Part shown: in pieces, positions 18,501-25,896 of the stretch | Position numbering within the stretch: position 1 is the stretch's first letter | Layout of the letters: each line of letters starts with the position of its first letter | NCBI GenBank assembly: GCA_017440575.1 | Contig: JAFSGY010000024.1 | Span: 1 to 34,809, forward strand | Reading direction: 5' to 3' | Length of the DNA stretch: 34,809 nt | DNA from: Lachnospiraceae bacterium | GTDB lineage: Bacteria; Bacillota; Clostridia; Lachnospirales; Lachnospiraceae | Notes under the pieces: generated by a model | Database searches by the model: none | Seen by the model: the letters and a program-made list of their open reading frames with translations, nothing else | What the model was told of the DNA's origin: nothing | Program-made: the position numbers and the translations under genes

Positions 18501-19259
18501 ATGGATAAAGTCAATTTTTACACGAATAGAATTAATACGGAAGATGGAATTATTGATTTGCAAGTTGCGGAAAATATGTGTAATACTTTTTTATATCCGG
18601 AATTTTTGTTGAGTAATTATTCTAAAATTTCTGATATTATAGATGATGAAATAGAAAATGTATTAGATGTAGGATGTGGTGCGGGACCATTTGGAGTGTT
18701 TTTTGCAAGACGAGGAAAAAAAGTAGTAGCTATTGATATTAATCCAATAGCTATAGAGTGTTGTAAAGAAAATGTAAAGCGGTATGAATTGCAAAATTTT
18801 ATGGAAGTAAAAAGAGCAGGAATAGAAGAGTACGAGTGCAAAAAGCGGTTTGATATGATTGTCTGTAATCCACCATATGGAGATAATTCTTATATGAGAA
18901 AAGAACTATCAAAAGATATAAAAAACATTCTACAAAAAATTAGTAACGATATATTTGATGCAGAAGTAGAGGATTATCTGACAAACTGTTGGAAAGATAG
19001 TTTGGGAAGAGATATGATGGATTATATTTTTGCGAGGGCAAAAGAACTACTTGATTCTAATGGAAAAATATTGGTAGTTTGTGGAAATGATTTTATTGAT
19101 AGTAAACAGTATATGATAAATAAAGCAGATAAGTTTGATTGTATATCCTTGATTTATCATGATAGTGTAAAGAAGGATGTATGCATAAAAGATGGAAATA
19201 TGATTTATAGAGGGAAAAAGATTTTTAATATATTGGTTTTTAAATATATTGGTTTTTAA
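18501..19259 (+). CDS. Class I methyltransferase with NPPY motif, substrate unknown
   Basis: A 252-residue protein. I start it at ATG 18501 because GGAGCGAGG lies immediately before it; the ATG at 18480 has no such site. The SAM-binding motif is VLDVGCGAGPFGVFFARRG (Asp56), the second acidic motif is VVAIDIN, and motif IV is IVCNPPYGD (Asn123). NPPY is typical of enzymes that methylate amide or exocyclic amino nitrogens, such as HemK/PrmC and TrmN6-like methyltransferases. A C-terminal part of about 110 residues (LTNCWKDSLGRDMMDYIFARA onwards) is not familiar to me. The gene is AT-rich compared with the flanking housekeeping genes. It ends 159 bp before the peptide gene and is on the same strand, but the promoter at 19361 suggests a separate unit. 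Confidence 0.72.
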   Translation: MDKVNFYTNRINTEDGIIDLQVAENMCNTFLYPEFLLSNYSKISDIIDDEIENVLDVGCGAGPFGVFFARRGKKVVAIDINPIAIECCKENVKRYELQNFMEVKRAGIEEYECKKRFDMIVCNPPYGDNSYMRKELSKDIKNILQKISNDIFDAEVEDYLTNCWKDSLGRDMMDYIFARAKELLDSNGKILVVCGNDFIDSKQYMINKADKFDCISLIYHDSVKKDVCIKDGNMIYRGKKIFNILVFKYIGF

Positions 19260-19311
19260 ATATATTTAACAAACTTTATATATATAATTACAAAAAGAGG
19301 AGCTATTGAGG

Positions 19312-19364
19312 TTGAAATGGTTGAGATATTGCAAAACATAAAGCTGATAGTTTGAAATGATTGA
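19312..19364 (+). repeat. 13-bp direct repeat upstream of and overlapping the peptide-gene promoter
   Basis: TTGAAATGGTTGA (19312-19324) and TTGAAATGATTGA (19352-19364) differ at one position and lie exactly 40 bp apart. The second copy overlaps the -35 box. This is a plausible regulator-binding arrangement. Confidence 0.6.
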
Positions 19365-19389
19365 CGAAAAGCTATGCACATGGTATAAT
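19361..19389 (+). promoter_or_regulatory. Strong predicted promoter of the peptide gene
   Basis: TTGACG (19361-19366) and a consensus TATAAT (19384-19389) are separated by exactly 17 bp. The peptide start codon lies 28 bp downstream of the -10 box. Confidence 0.75.
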
Positions 19390-19417
19390 TTTTTTATTAA
19401 ATAAGGAGGTATTTTTT

Positions 19418-19516
19418 ATGAAGATAAAATTAACATGGAAGATAAAGAAAAGCAACGTTAACATGGGAAGGGGAATTCCTTGTTTTTCTGGTTGCAAAGT
19501 TCAAAAGAATGGCTAG
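19418..19516 (+). CDS. Small basic Cys-X3-Cys peptide, candidate RiPP precursor
   Basis: A 32-residue peptide too short for most gene finders. Evidence that it is real: a consensus promoter, a full AAGGAGGT ribosome binding site 7 bp before the ATG, and a terminator 26 bp after the TAG. The next gene is a radical SAM/SPASM enzyme with an N-terminal peptide-recognition-like domain. The N-terminal half is lysine-rich with a single Trp7 (TWKIKK), as in a leader. The C-terminal half contains GRGIPCFSGCK, with Cys22 and Cys26, Ser24 and Gly25 as candidate modification sites, and ends in Asn-Gly. There is no GG leader cleavage motif and no signal peptide. By position it would be the substrate of the downstream maturase; the chemistry (thioether, C-C or epimerisation) is not determinable. 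I do not recognise the peptide family. Confidence 0.72.
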   Translation: MKIKLTWKIKKSNVNMGRGIPCFSGCKVQKNG

Positions 19517-19541
19517 TGGTTTTGCATTGAGGTGAAATTTT

Positions 19542-19568
19542 AAATAGACCGTATTGCGGTCTATTTTT
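19542..19568 (+). terminator. Intrinsic terminator/attenuator between the peptide gene and its maturase
   Basis: AAATAGACCG (19542-19551) pairs perfectly with CGGTCTATTT (19557-19566) and runs into T's. No separate promoter is evident before the maturase gene, so partial readthrough would give abundant peptide mRNA and little enzyme mRNA. Confidence 0.8.
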
Positions 19569-19655
19569 TGTTTCAGCATACTGTAATAATAGAACGATAA
19601 AATAATAATGGTACTTTTCAAGTATATGAAGATTTGTACATTTATGGGGGTCAGT

Positions 19656-21005
19656 ATGAATACTAAGTATGAGGAAGAAAAAGAAGTAGAGATAGACGAA
19701 AATAAAATATATAAAATGCCGGATTATATAATAAAAAGTTATAATAAAAAATATTTAGTTATTGTTCCAGATACAGGAATTTGGATCGTATTAAATACAG
19801 ATGAGGAGCTTAAAATTTTTGACTTTTTAGCAAATGGGAATAGCATTAAAGATGCTCTTTTGAAGTTTGATGAAGAAGATGTTATTAATGTATTAGTACA
19901 GATTGAAGCGAAAGGTTTTATAGATTTACAAACAGAGAATATTGATAATGCAGAAACAATGCAAATATATTTAACAAATGCCTGTAATTTAAGATGTAAA
20001 CATTGCTATATGTATGCAGACAATTCATTTGAAAATGAATTAACGTATGATGAAATAATTGAAGTTTGTAAGATGTTTAAATTGACGGGAGGAAAGTATG
20101 TAACTTTAACAGGGGGAGAAGTGTCAGTTAGAAGAGATTTTCCACAGTTATTAAGAGGTATAAATGCTGTGGGATTAGGAATACACATTCTTAGTAATGG
20201 AGTATCGTGGGATGATGAATTGATAGATCTTGTTGCAGCAATAGATGTTGAACGAGTTCAGATTAGCTTAGATGGATTTGATGAAATTACAAATGCAGAG
20301 GTAAGGGGCAAAGGGTGTTTCGAAAAGGCGTTGACTACAATAGATAAACTTGTAAAAAAAAATGTAAATGTATATTTGGCTGTAACACCGTTATATGATA
20401 TTATTCTAAAAAATAAAAAAGGATATATTGAATTTGCCAAAAATTTAGTGGAAAAGTATAAGGAATACAATTTTTTGATAAATTTTAGCTTTGAATTGAT
20501 TGAAGGAAGAGACATATCTAATACAGACATAATAAAGTATAATAAACAATATATGAAAATAATGGGAGAAATATGTGAAGCAGTTTATCCAGGGTCAGAA
20601 TTAGAAAGTTTTGTAATAAATCATAAAGATAGAAAAATATTTAATAATTGTGGATATGGGAGAATAAATATTTCTTCGACAGGAGATGTTTATTTTTGCT
20701 CACGGGTGACAGAAATAAAAAAATACGGAAATATTCGAAAAGATTCTTTCGACAGAATAAAAGAAATCATGAGTAGAGTGCGAGAACTTGCAGATGTGAC
20801 GAATTTACAACCTTGTAAAGAATGTGAGTTAAAATACATTTGTGGTGGAGGTTGTAGAGTAGATCATTTTAGAGAATTGAGTCAAATAGAAGATATTTTT
20901 GATGAGAATGCAATGTGTAATATTAAAGCTAGAAAATGTGATCAATATAATAAAGAATATTTGTATCAAATGATGATTGATTCGAATGAAAGGCTTTACG
21001 GGTAG
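19656..21005 (+). CDS. PqqD-like/radical SAM/SPASM peptide maturase
   Basis: A 449-residue enzyme. I start it at ATG 19656, with GGGGG 5 bp upstream; the upstream ATG 19608 lacks a site and would add 16 unrelated residues. Residues about 15-95 resemble a PqqD-like RiPP recognition element (IVPDTGIWIVLN, then IFDFLANGNSIKDALLKF). The radical SAM motif is CNLRCKHCYMY (Cys110, Cys114, Cys117, binding the SAM-cleaving 4Fe-4S cluster), followed by LTGGEVSVRRDF. The C-terminal SPASM domain holds auxiliary-cluster cysteines: Cys332, Cys348, Cys387, Cys390, Cys396, Cys400 (CKECELKYICGGGCR), Cys421 and Cys428. This build is characteristic of enzymes that cross-link or otherwise modify ribosomal peptides. 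The small peptide gene just upstream is the obvious candidate substrate. The gene is very AT-rich (a sampled 60-base line has 17 G/C). Confidence 0.88.
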   Translation: MNTKYEEEKEVEIDENKIYKMPDYIIKSYNKKYLVIVPDTGIWIVLNTDEELKIFDFLANGNSIKDALLKFDEEDVINVLVQIEAKGFIDLQTENIDNAETMQIYLTNACNLRCKHCYMYADNSFENELTYDEIIEVCKMFKLTGGKYVTLTGGEVSVRRDFPQLLRGINAVGLGIHILSNGVSWDDELIDLVAAIDVERVQISLDGFDEITNAEVRGKGCFEKALTTIDKLVKKNVNVYLAVTPLYDIILKNKKGYIEFAKNLVEKYKEYNFLINFSFELIEGRDISNTDIIKYNKQYMKIMGEICEAVYPGSELESFVINHKDRKIFNNCGYGRINISSTGDVYFCSRVTEIKKYGNIRKDSFDRIKEIMSRVRELADVTNLQPCKECELKYICGGGCRVDHFRELSQIEDIFDENAMCNIKARKCDQYNKEYLYQMMIDSNERLYG

Positions 21006-21010
21006 GTAGT

Positions 21011-23446
21011 ATGGATGATCTGATATTTGTATTTAATGCAAAGGAATCTAGGAAGAATGGTATAATTATAATAGAAACATATTTATGCAATAATAAGTTT
21101 AATAAAAAAAAGAAATATATAGGAGGTATTGTAAAGAAAATCAACATATTAGATAGATTAGAAGTGGATAATTTTACGAGAGAAGAATTCAATAATATAC
21201 AAAATGAATTTTGTAAAGTTGCCTATAATGTATCTTCATTTCAATATATAATAAAAACTTTTGAGTTTTGTAATTTGTTGCTGCATTATGGTAATAAAAA
21301 TATTTTCTATTTTCAGACATATAAACAAGATATGCATTTAATATGCAATTATACAATGATGGAAAAGTATCAAGAAAAAAAGAATGATATTTTGTGTAAT
21401 ATATTAGGGCATAATATTTGGTATGTAAGTAAAAAGAGTGAATTATATTTGATTTCAAATGGTACAGAAGAAAAGAAGATATTAGATGTAGTTCCAGTTG
21501 CGAAAGTTATTATTTATGATGACGAGTTCAAGTTAGTGTTTGAATATGCAGGAGTAGAAGTGGATTATTCATCGTCGGCTACTTTATTTGAATATGGTGA
21601 GGAAATTATTGCTAGACAATATAGCTTGGAAAGGGAGCAAGAGAATAAACTTGTTTCATTGGGATTTAAAAAGAAAAAGGGAAATATATATATAACAACA
21701 TTAGAAGTTGATGTGGAAGATATTTTAGTTGAAAAAGGTTTTAATATAGAGCATTTTTATGCGGAACGACAAAAAAATAATCAACTTAGTATAGAAATTA
21801 ATCAATCAGGGAATGATTGGTTTGATTTGAAAGTTTATTATAAATATAACAATGAAACAATAGAACTAGGGAAAAGGATTGATTTGTTTGCAAAAAAAAC
21901 ATCAGTTATGGTTGGAACTGATAGAATAAACATACCATTTAGCATTATAGAGAATGCTGAGAAAATAATTAAAGACGAGGAAGGATTAAAAATCCCTAAG
22001 AAGAATATATGGACATTATTGCGAATAGCCGAAGAAAATAATATAGATGTAAATCACTTTTTAACATATAATACTGTAGAAATCAAATTTGATAATTTAA
22101 TTGAAGGTCGATTATTTGATTATCAACGTACAGGTGTTAGATGGCTAAAATGGTTATACATTAATAAAATTGGAGGGTGTTTAGCTGATGATATGGGAGT
22201 GGGAAAAACGATCCAAACAATTGCTTTTTTATGTGAAAACGAAATACAAAAGCAAATTAAACATGTATTAATTATTGTGCCGTATGTTTTATTGACTAAT
22301 TGGGTAAGAGAATTTGAAAAGTTTTCAAATGAAAATAAAATAGTTATTTATCATGGAGGAGCACGAGAAGAACTCCTTTATACAGATAATATAATTTTTA
22401 TTACTACTTATGCTACAGCTGCAAGTGATATAGCTATACTGTCGGAATTTTTATATGATGTGGTGATATTTGATGAAATACAATATATAAAGAATAATTC
22501 TTCCAAGACATATAATGCATTAAGTAAAATAAATGCAAGGTGTCGAATTGGATTATCAGGTACTCCGTTTGAAAATAGAATTGATGAATTGTGGAATGTT
22601 TTAAGTATACTTAATCCGGATATGCTTATTGGTAAAAAGAATTTTATAAAACGATATGTTAATGATAACTCTATGGAATTGCATAAATTATTAGCTCCTT
22701 TTATTCTTCGCCGAACAAAAGAAGAAGTGCTGGATGAGTTACCGGAAAAAACGGAAGAGATAATTTTCTGCGATTTCAGTGAAAAACAGAAAAAGTTATA
22801 TGATGCAATAAAGATAGCAGTTAAAAATAGTATGTGTAATTATTCAATAGTGAATAATGCAACAATATTAAAAGGGTTGCTATTATTAAGGCAAGTATGT
22901 TGTCATCCGTTATTACTCCCAAAGGAAGTGAATGTTGAAAATATTCATGAATCCTGTAAATTTGAAGTAATGAAAATAAAGGTTTCAGAAATTATTGCTA
23001 ATAGGAATAAAGTAGTTATATTTAGCCAATTTACAAGCATGTTAAATTTGATAAAAGAATGGTGTGAAATGGAAAAATATAAGTATTTTTATATTGATGG
23101 ACAAACAACAAGAAGGCAGAAAGAGATAGATGCATTTGAAAAGGCAAATGAAGGGGTTTTTCTTATTAGTTTGAAAGCAGGAGGAGTAGGATTAAATTTG
23201 ACAAGTGCACATTATGCTATTATTTTTGAACCTTGGTGGAATCCTTTTGCTGAACAACAAGCGGAAGATAGAATATTTAGAATTGGTCAGAAACAAGATG
23301 TAATTATATATAAAATGATAGTTACCAATAGTATTGAAGAGAAAATATTAAATTTACAAAATTCAAAAAAAGAATTGTTTGAATCTGTAATGAATGGTAT
23401 TCCATATGAAAGATTAAATATGCAAGAGTTAATCGAACTGCTATAG
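21011..23446 (+). CDS. SNF2-family helicase-like ATPase linked to the radical SAM operon
   Basis: An 811-residue protein starting 5 bp after the maturase stop, so almost certainly co-transcribed. The C-terminal half is a complete SNF2 motor: the Q-motif-like FDYQRTGVRWLKWL, Walker A LADDMGVGKTIQT (about residues 392-404), Walker B/DExx FDEIQYIKN (about 486-494), motif III LSGTPFENRIDELWN, motif V LISLKAGGVGLNLTSA, and motif VI QQAEDRIFRIGQKQDV (about 747-762). The N-terminal 370 residues resemble the beta-rich region found before the motor in bacterial SNF2 proteins, without a zinc-finger SWIM cluster or nuclease domain. SNF2 motors translocate on double-stranded DNA. Why one accompanies a peptide maturase is unclear: it could be regulatory, a defence component or the target/immunity factor. 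Confidence 0.88.
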   Translation: MDDLIFVFNAKESRKNGIIIIETYLCNNKFNKKKKYIGGIVKKINILDRLEVDNFTREEFNNIQNEFCKVAYNVSSFQYIIKTFEFCNLLLHYGNKNIFYFQTYKQDMHLICNYTMMEKYQEKKNDILCNILGHNIWYVSKKSELYLISNGTEEKKILDVVPVAKVIIYDDEFKLVFEYAGVEVDYSSSATLFEYGEEIIARQYSLEREQENKLVSLGFKKKKGNIYITTLEVDVEDILVEKGFNIEHFYAERQKNNQLSIEINQSGNDWFDLKVYYKYNNETIELGKRIDLFAKKTSVMVGTDRINIPFSIIENAEKIIKDEEGLKIPKKNIWTLLRIAEENNIDVNHFLTYNTVEIKFDNLIEGRLFDYQRTGVRWLKWLYINKIGGCLADDMGVGKTIQTIAFLCENEIQKQIKHVLIIVPYVLLTNWVREFEKFSNENKIVIYHGGAREELLYTDNIIFITTYATAASDIAILSEFLYDVVIFDEIQYIKNNSSKTYNALSKINARCRIGLSGTPFENRIDELWNVLSILNPDMLIGKKNFIKRYVNDNSMELHKLLAPFILRRTKEEVLDELPEKTEEIIFCDFSEKQKKLYDAIKIAVKNSMCNYSIVNNATILKGLLLLRQVCCHPLLLPKEVNVENIHESCKFEVMKIKVSEIIANRNKVVIFSQFTSMLNLIKEWCEMEKYKYFYIDGQTTRRQKEIDAFEKANEGVFLISLKAGGVGLNLTSAHYAIIFEPWWNPFAEQQAEDRIFRIGQKQDVIIYKMIVTNSIEEKILNLQNSKKELFESVMNGIPYERLNMQELIELL

Positions 23447-23970
23447 GGGACACAAAAGTGAAATTTGGATAAAAATAGAAGCATAAGATAAAAAAGAAAA
23501 TATTCAAAAACACAATGAAATGCAAAAAATGAATTTGTTTCTAAAGTAAAAACTAATTTGGAATGTTGTGTCTAAAGATAGTGTGATTTGTGTGAAGGAA
23601 TACATATAAAAGAAAAAATATAAGGGACTTATGATGTAAATAAAGACGAGTTATTGGGGGCATATGTGATTTTGTATGTGATTTACAGTCAAGAAATTGA
23701 TAAGAAATAATTCTAAGGGGAATAATTGTTCTGATATTGATAATTGATTATGATACAAGGTACATTTTCATTTCATTATTTCAGCAGAAAAAGAGATTGT
23801 AACATACAAAAATAGCAAAGGAAAGCTTTTAGGAGAGATAAATTGTGATTTTGACCTTATATAGTTTGAAGAGTTGTGTATGTAAAATTATAAATATTGT
23901 ATGTCGGTAATGAATAATTGCACTTGCATAATCCCTTATATAGAGTTATAATAAATCGAAATAAAATAAG
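23447..23970. other. AT-rich intergenic region, apparently decayed (about 520 bp)
   Basis: No intact gene is seen. One fragment at about 23754-23848 reads as coding (AEKEIVTYKNSKGKLLGEI within it) but has no start or ribosome binding site and ends at TAG, so it may be a remnant. The 3' end carries the promoter of the riboswitch-controlled ribU transcript. No clear terminator for the SNF2 gene is visible near its stop. Confidence 0.5.
23924..23952 (+). promoter_or_regulatory. Predicted sigma-A promoter of the FMN-riboswitch/ribU transcript
   Basis: TTGCAT (23924-23929) and TATAAT (23947-23952) are 17 bp apart, about 20 bp before the riboswitch begins. Confidence 0.7.
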
Positions 23971-24097
23971 AAATTCTTCAGGGCAGGGTGAAATTCCCTA
24001 CCGGCGGTATAGTCCGCGACCCGCTTGTACAATAGGTATAAGTGGCTGATATGGTGTGATTCCATAACCGACAGTAAAGTCTGGATGAGAGAAGAAA
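23971..24097 (+). ncRNA. FMN riboswitch (RFN element)
   Basis: The conserved RFN blocks are present in order: TTCAGGGCAGGGTGAAATTC near the start, CCGGCGGTA, AGTCCGCGACCCGC, a variable stem, GGTGTGATTCC, GACAGTAAAGTCTGGATG, and the closing GAGAGAAGAA. It binds flavin mononucleotide and here precedes a terminator and the riboflavin transporter gene. Confidence 0.95.
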
Positions 24098-24132
24098 TGT
24101 GTTTTGTAGATGATATTTTTGTATGCATTTAT

Positions 24133-24161
24133 GCCCCGAATTTGATAATTCGGGGCTTTTT
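24133..24161 (+). terminator. Riboswitch-controlled terminator before ribU
   Basis: GCCCCGAAT pairs with ATTCGGGGC around a TTGATA loop, followed by five T. It lies between the FMN aptamer and the ribU start, as expected for transcriptional attenuation when FMN is plentiful. Confidence 0.88.
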
Positions 24162-24221
24162 ACATTTTATTTATTACATAAACACCAAGAAGAATTTCCT
24201 CATAAGAAAAGGAGATTAAAA

Positions 24222-24983
24222 ATGAACGAATTTATTACAAACATCATGGAAAATGTAACCTTTGTACTCGAATTCTTAGGAATCGTGGCAATTCTTGTAT
24301 TAGTAGCTCTTGTTGCTGAGAAGTTAATTCAGAAGAAAAACGGCAATACCGATACTAAGATTCTTTCAACGAAGAAGATTGCTATGATTGGAATGTTTTC
24401 TGCAGTTTCTGGTATTATGATGCTCTTAGAACTTCCAATGCCATTTGCACCATCCTTCTATAAGATTGATCCAAGTGAGCTTCCGGTATTAATCTGTGGC
24501 TTTGCTTTTGGACCGGTTGCAGGCGTTTTAACAGAGTTTGTTAAGATTATCATTAAGCTTTTCTTCAAGCCTACTTCAACAGCGTTTGTAGGTGAGCTTG
24601 CGAATTTTTGCGTAGGCTGTTCCATGATTTTACCGGCAACCATTATCTATCATGTGAAGAAGAAGAAAATAACTGCCTTGATTGCATGTATTGTAGGAAC
24701 TATGACCATGACTATCTTTGGAACCTTGTTCAATGCCGTGTATTTACTTCCAACCTTTGCTGTTATGTATGGCATGCCACTTGAGGCATTAATCGGTATG
24801 GGAACTGCATTAAATGAAAATGTTACAGATGTATTTACTTTTGTTGCTTTCTGTGTAGCTCCGTTGAACCTGTTAAAGGGTGGGGCGGTGTCTGTATTGA
24901 CCTTTGTTCTGTATAAGCCGCTTAGTCCTATTTTAAAGACGGCATATGAGACAAATGCAAAATCAAGAAGAGTAAATGCGTAA
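24222..24983 (+). CDS. ribU: Riboflavin ECF transporter substrate-binding subunit RibU
   Basis: The integral-membrane S component that binds riboflavin and works with a shared ECF energising module encoded elsewhere. I start it at ATG 24222, with AAAGGAG 7 bp upstream (253 residues). After an extra N-terminal hydrophobic segment (about residues 13-35) the S-component fold begins at KKIAMIGMFSAVSGIMMLLE. The family motif MPFAPSFYKIDPSELPVLICGFAFGP is centred at about residue 90 (shown here in part: YKIDPSELPVL), and the remaining helices run to about residue 240. The upstream FMN riboswitch and terminator confirm the flavin role and give the regulation: transport is shut off when FMN is abundant. 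A terminator follows. Confidence 0.93.
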   Translation: MNEFITNIMENVTFVLEFLGIVAILVLVALVAEKLIQKKNGNTDTKILSTKKIAMIGMFSAVSGIMMLLELPMPFAPSFYKIDPSELPVLICGFAFGPVAGVLTEFVKIIIKLFFKPTSTAFVGELANFCVGCSMILPATIIYHVKKKKITALIACIVGTMTMTIFGTLFNAVYLLPTFAVMYGMPLEALIGMGTALNENVTDVFTFVAFCVAPLNLLKGGAVSVLTFVLYKPLSPILKTAYETNAKSRRVNA

Positions 24984-25022
24984 TTCTAAAATATTTCTAA
25001 AAAAACATAGACGAAAATGATT

Positions 25023-25052
25023 AAAAAGATGCTAAAAAGGCATCTTTTTTTT
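25023..25052 (+). terminator. Intrinsic terminator after ribU
   Basis: AAAAAGATGC pairs with GCATCTTTTT around a TAAAAAG-type loop and ends in eight or more T, about 40 bp after the stop codon. Confidence 0.85.
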
Positions 25053-25055
25053 ATG

Positions 25056-25118
25056 TTCCTTAAAATTTCCTTAATTTGGATATAAAATTAACACAACAGT
25101 GTGCTAAAGTGCTATACT
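25056..25118 (+). promoter_or_regulatory. Putative OmpR-family operator and promoter of the ABC export operon
   Basis: TTCCTTAA occurs at 25056-25063 and again at 25067-25074, an 11-bp spacing typical of direct-repeat sites for OmpR/PhoB-type response regulators. Downstream are TTAACA (25088-25093) and TATACT (25113-25118), with a long 19-bp spacer that suggests an activator-dependent promoter. No regulator gene is in the window. Confidence 0.4.
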
Positions 25119-25173
25119 GCCAAAGTAAACTAGTAGAGAGCAAATAATTGTTTACAGAATGAGGGGTATCGTT

Positions 25174-25896
25174 ATGGAAAACACATTGATAGAAATCAGC
25201 GATATGTGTAAAATTTACAATCCGGGCGAAAACGAAGTACGTGCTCTTGATGGTGTGGATTTATGTATTAGTGAAAATGAATTCGTAGCTATTATAGGGC
25301 ATTCCGGTTCCGGTAAGTCAACCCTGATGAATATGCTAGGCTGTCTGGATGTTCCAACCAGTGGTAAGTATTTATTACATAATCAGGATGTATCGGACTT
25401 GGAAGATGATGAATTGTCGGATGTACGAAACCGGGAAATTGGTTTTATTTTTCAGGGCTTTAATCTGATTCAGAACATGACAGCCTTTGAAAATGTAGAA
25501 TTGCCACTAATTTATCGAGGAGTAGGAAAAAGAGAGAGAACAAAACTTTCCTTACGTTCATTGGAAAAGGTTGGACTGGCACATCGAATGGATCATAAGC
25601 CTGCGCAGATGTCAGGCGGACAGCAGCAGCGAGTTGCCATTGCCAGAGCCATTGCACAGGCACCGCCTATTATTCTTGCGGATGAGCCGACAGGTAATCT
25701 TGACTCGAATTCTACCAAGGAGATTATGCAGATATTACGGGAGCTGCATAAGGAAGGAAGAACGGTCATAATCATTACACATGACAATGAGATTGCTGAA
25801 CAGGCAGACAGGGTCATTCGAATCAGTGATGGCAAGATTGTAGAGGACACGAATAAGGTAAGGGAAAATGAGGAGGAGAATTATGAAAAAGCGTAA
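25174..25896 (+). CDS. ABC transporter ATPase (MacB/LolD-type)
   Basis: The 240-residue nucleotide-binding subunit of a MacAB/FtsX-class exporter. I start it at ATG 25174 because GAGGGG lies 7 bp upstream; ATG 25159 overlaps that site. Walker A is GHSGSGKST (from Gly42), followed by [14 protein letters not shown]-loop [21 protein letters not shown], signature [15 protein letters not shown] (from Met146), Walker [14 protein letters not shown], and the H-loop THDNEIAE. These motifs are those of the MJ0796/LolCDE group. Its 3' end overlaps the start of the adaptor gene by 14 bases, so translation is coupled. In Clostridia such systems often export antimicrobial peptides or lipophilic compounds; the substrate is unknown. 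Confidence 0.93.
   Translation: MENTLIEISDMCKIYNPGENEVRALDGVDLCISENEFVAIIGHSGSGKSTLMNMLGCLDVPTSGKYLLHNQDVSDLEDDELSDVRNREIGFIFQGFNLIQNMTAFENVELPLIYRGVGKRERTKLSLRSLEKVGLAHRMDHKPAQMSGGQQQRVAIARAIAQAPPIILADEPTGNLDSNSTKEIMQILRELHKEGRTVIIITHDNEIAEQADRVIRISDGKIVEDTNKVRENEEENYEKA

Noticed and set aside
18501-19259. NPPY methyltransferase plus SNF2 protein as a restriction-modification or DISARM-like system
   Set aside because: They are in separate transcription units, the methyltransferase has no target-recognition domain, no nuclease or DISARM companion is present, and the SNF2 gene is tightly linked to the maturase instead.
19430-19621. Minus-strand ORF of 63 codons opposite the peptide gene
   Set aside because: No ribosome binding site or promoter on that strand, and it runs through the terminator of the peptide gene; a shadow frame.
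24123-24221. An N-terminal extension of RibU starting at 24123
   Set aside because: This stretch overlaps the riboswitch terminator. ATG 24222 has a clear AAAGGAG site and matches the family N-terminus.
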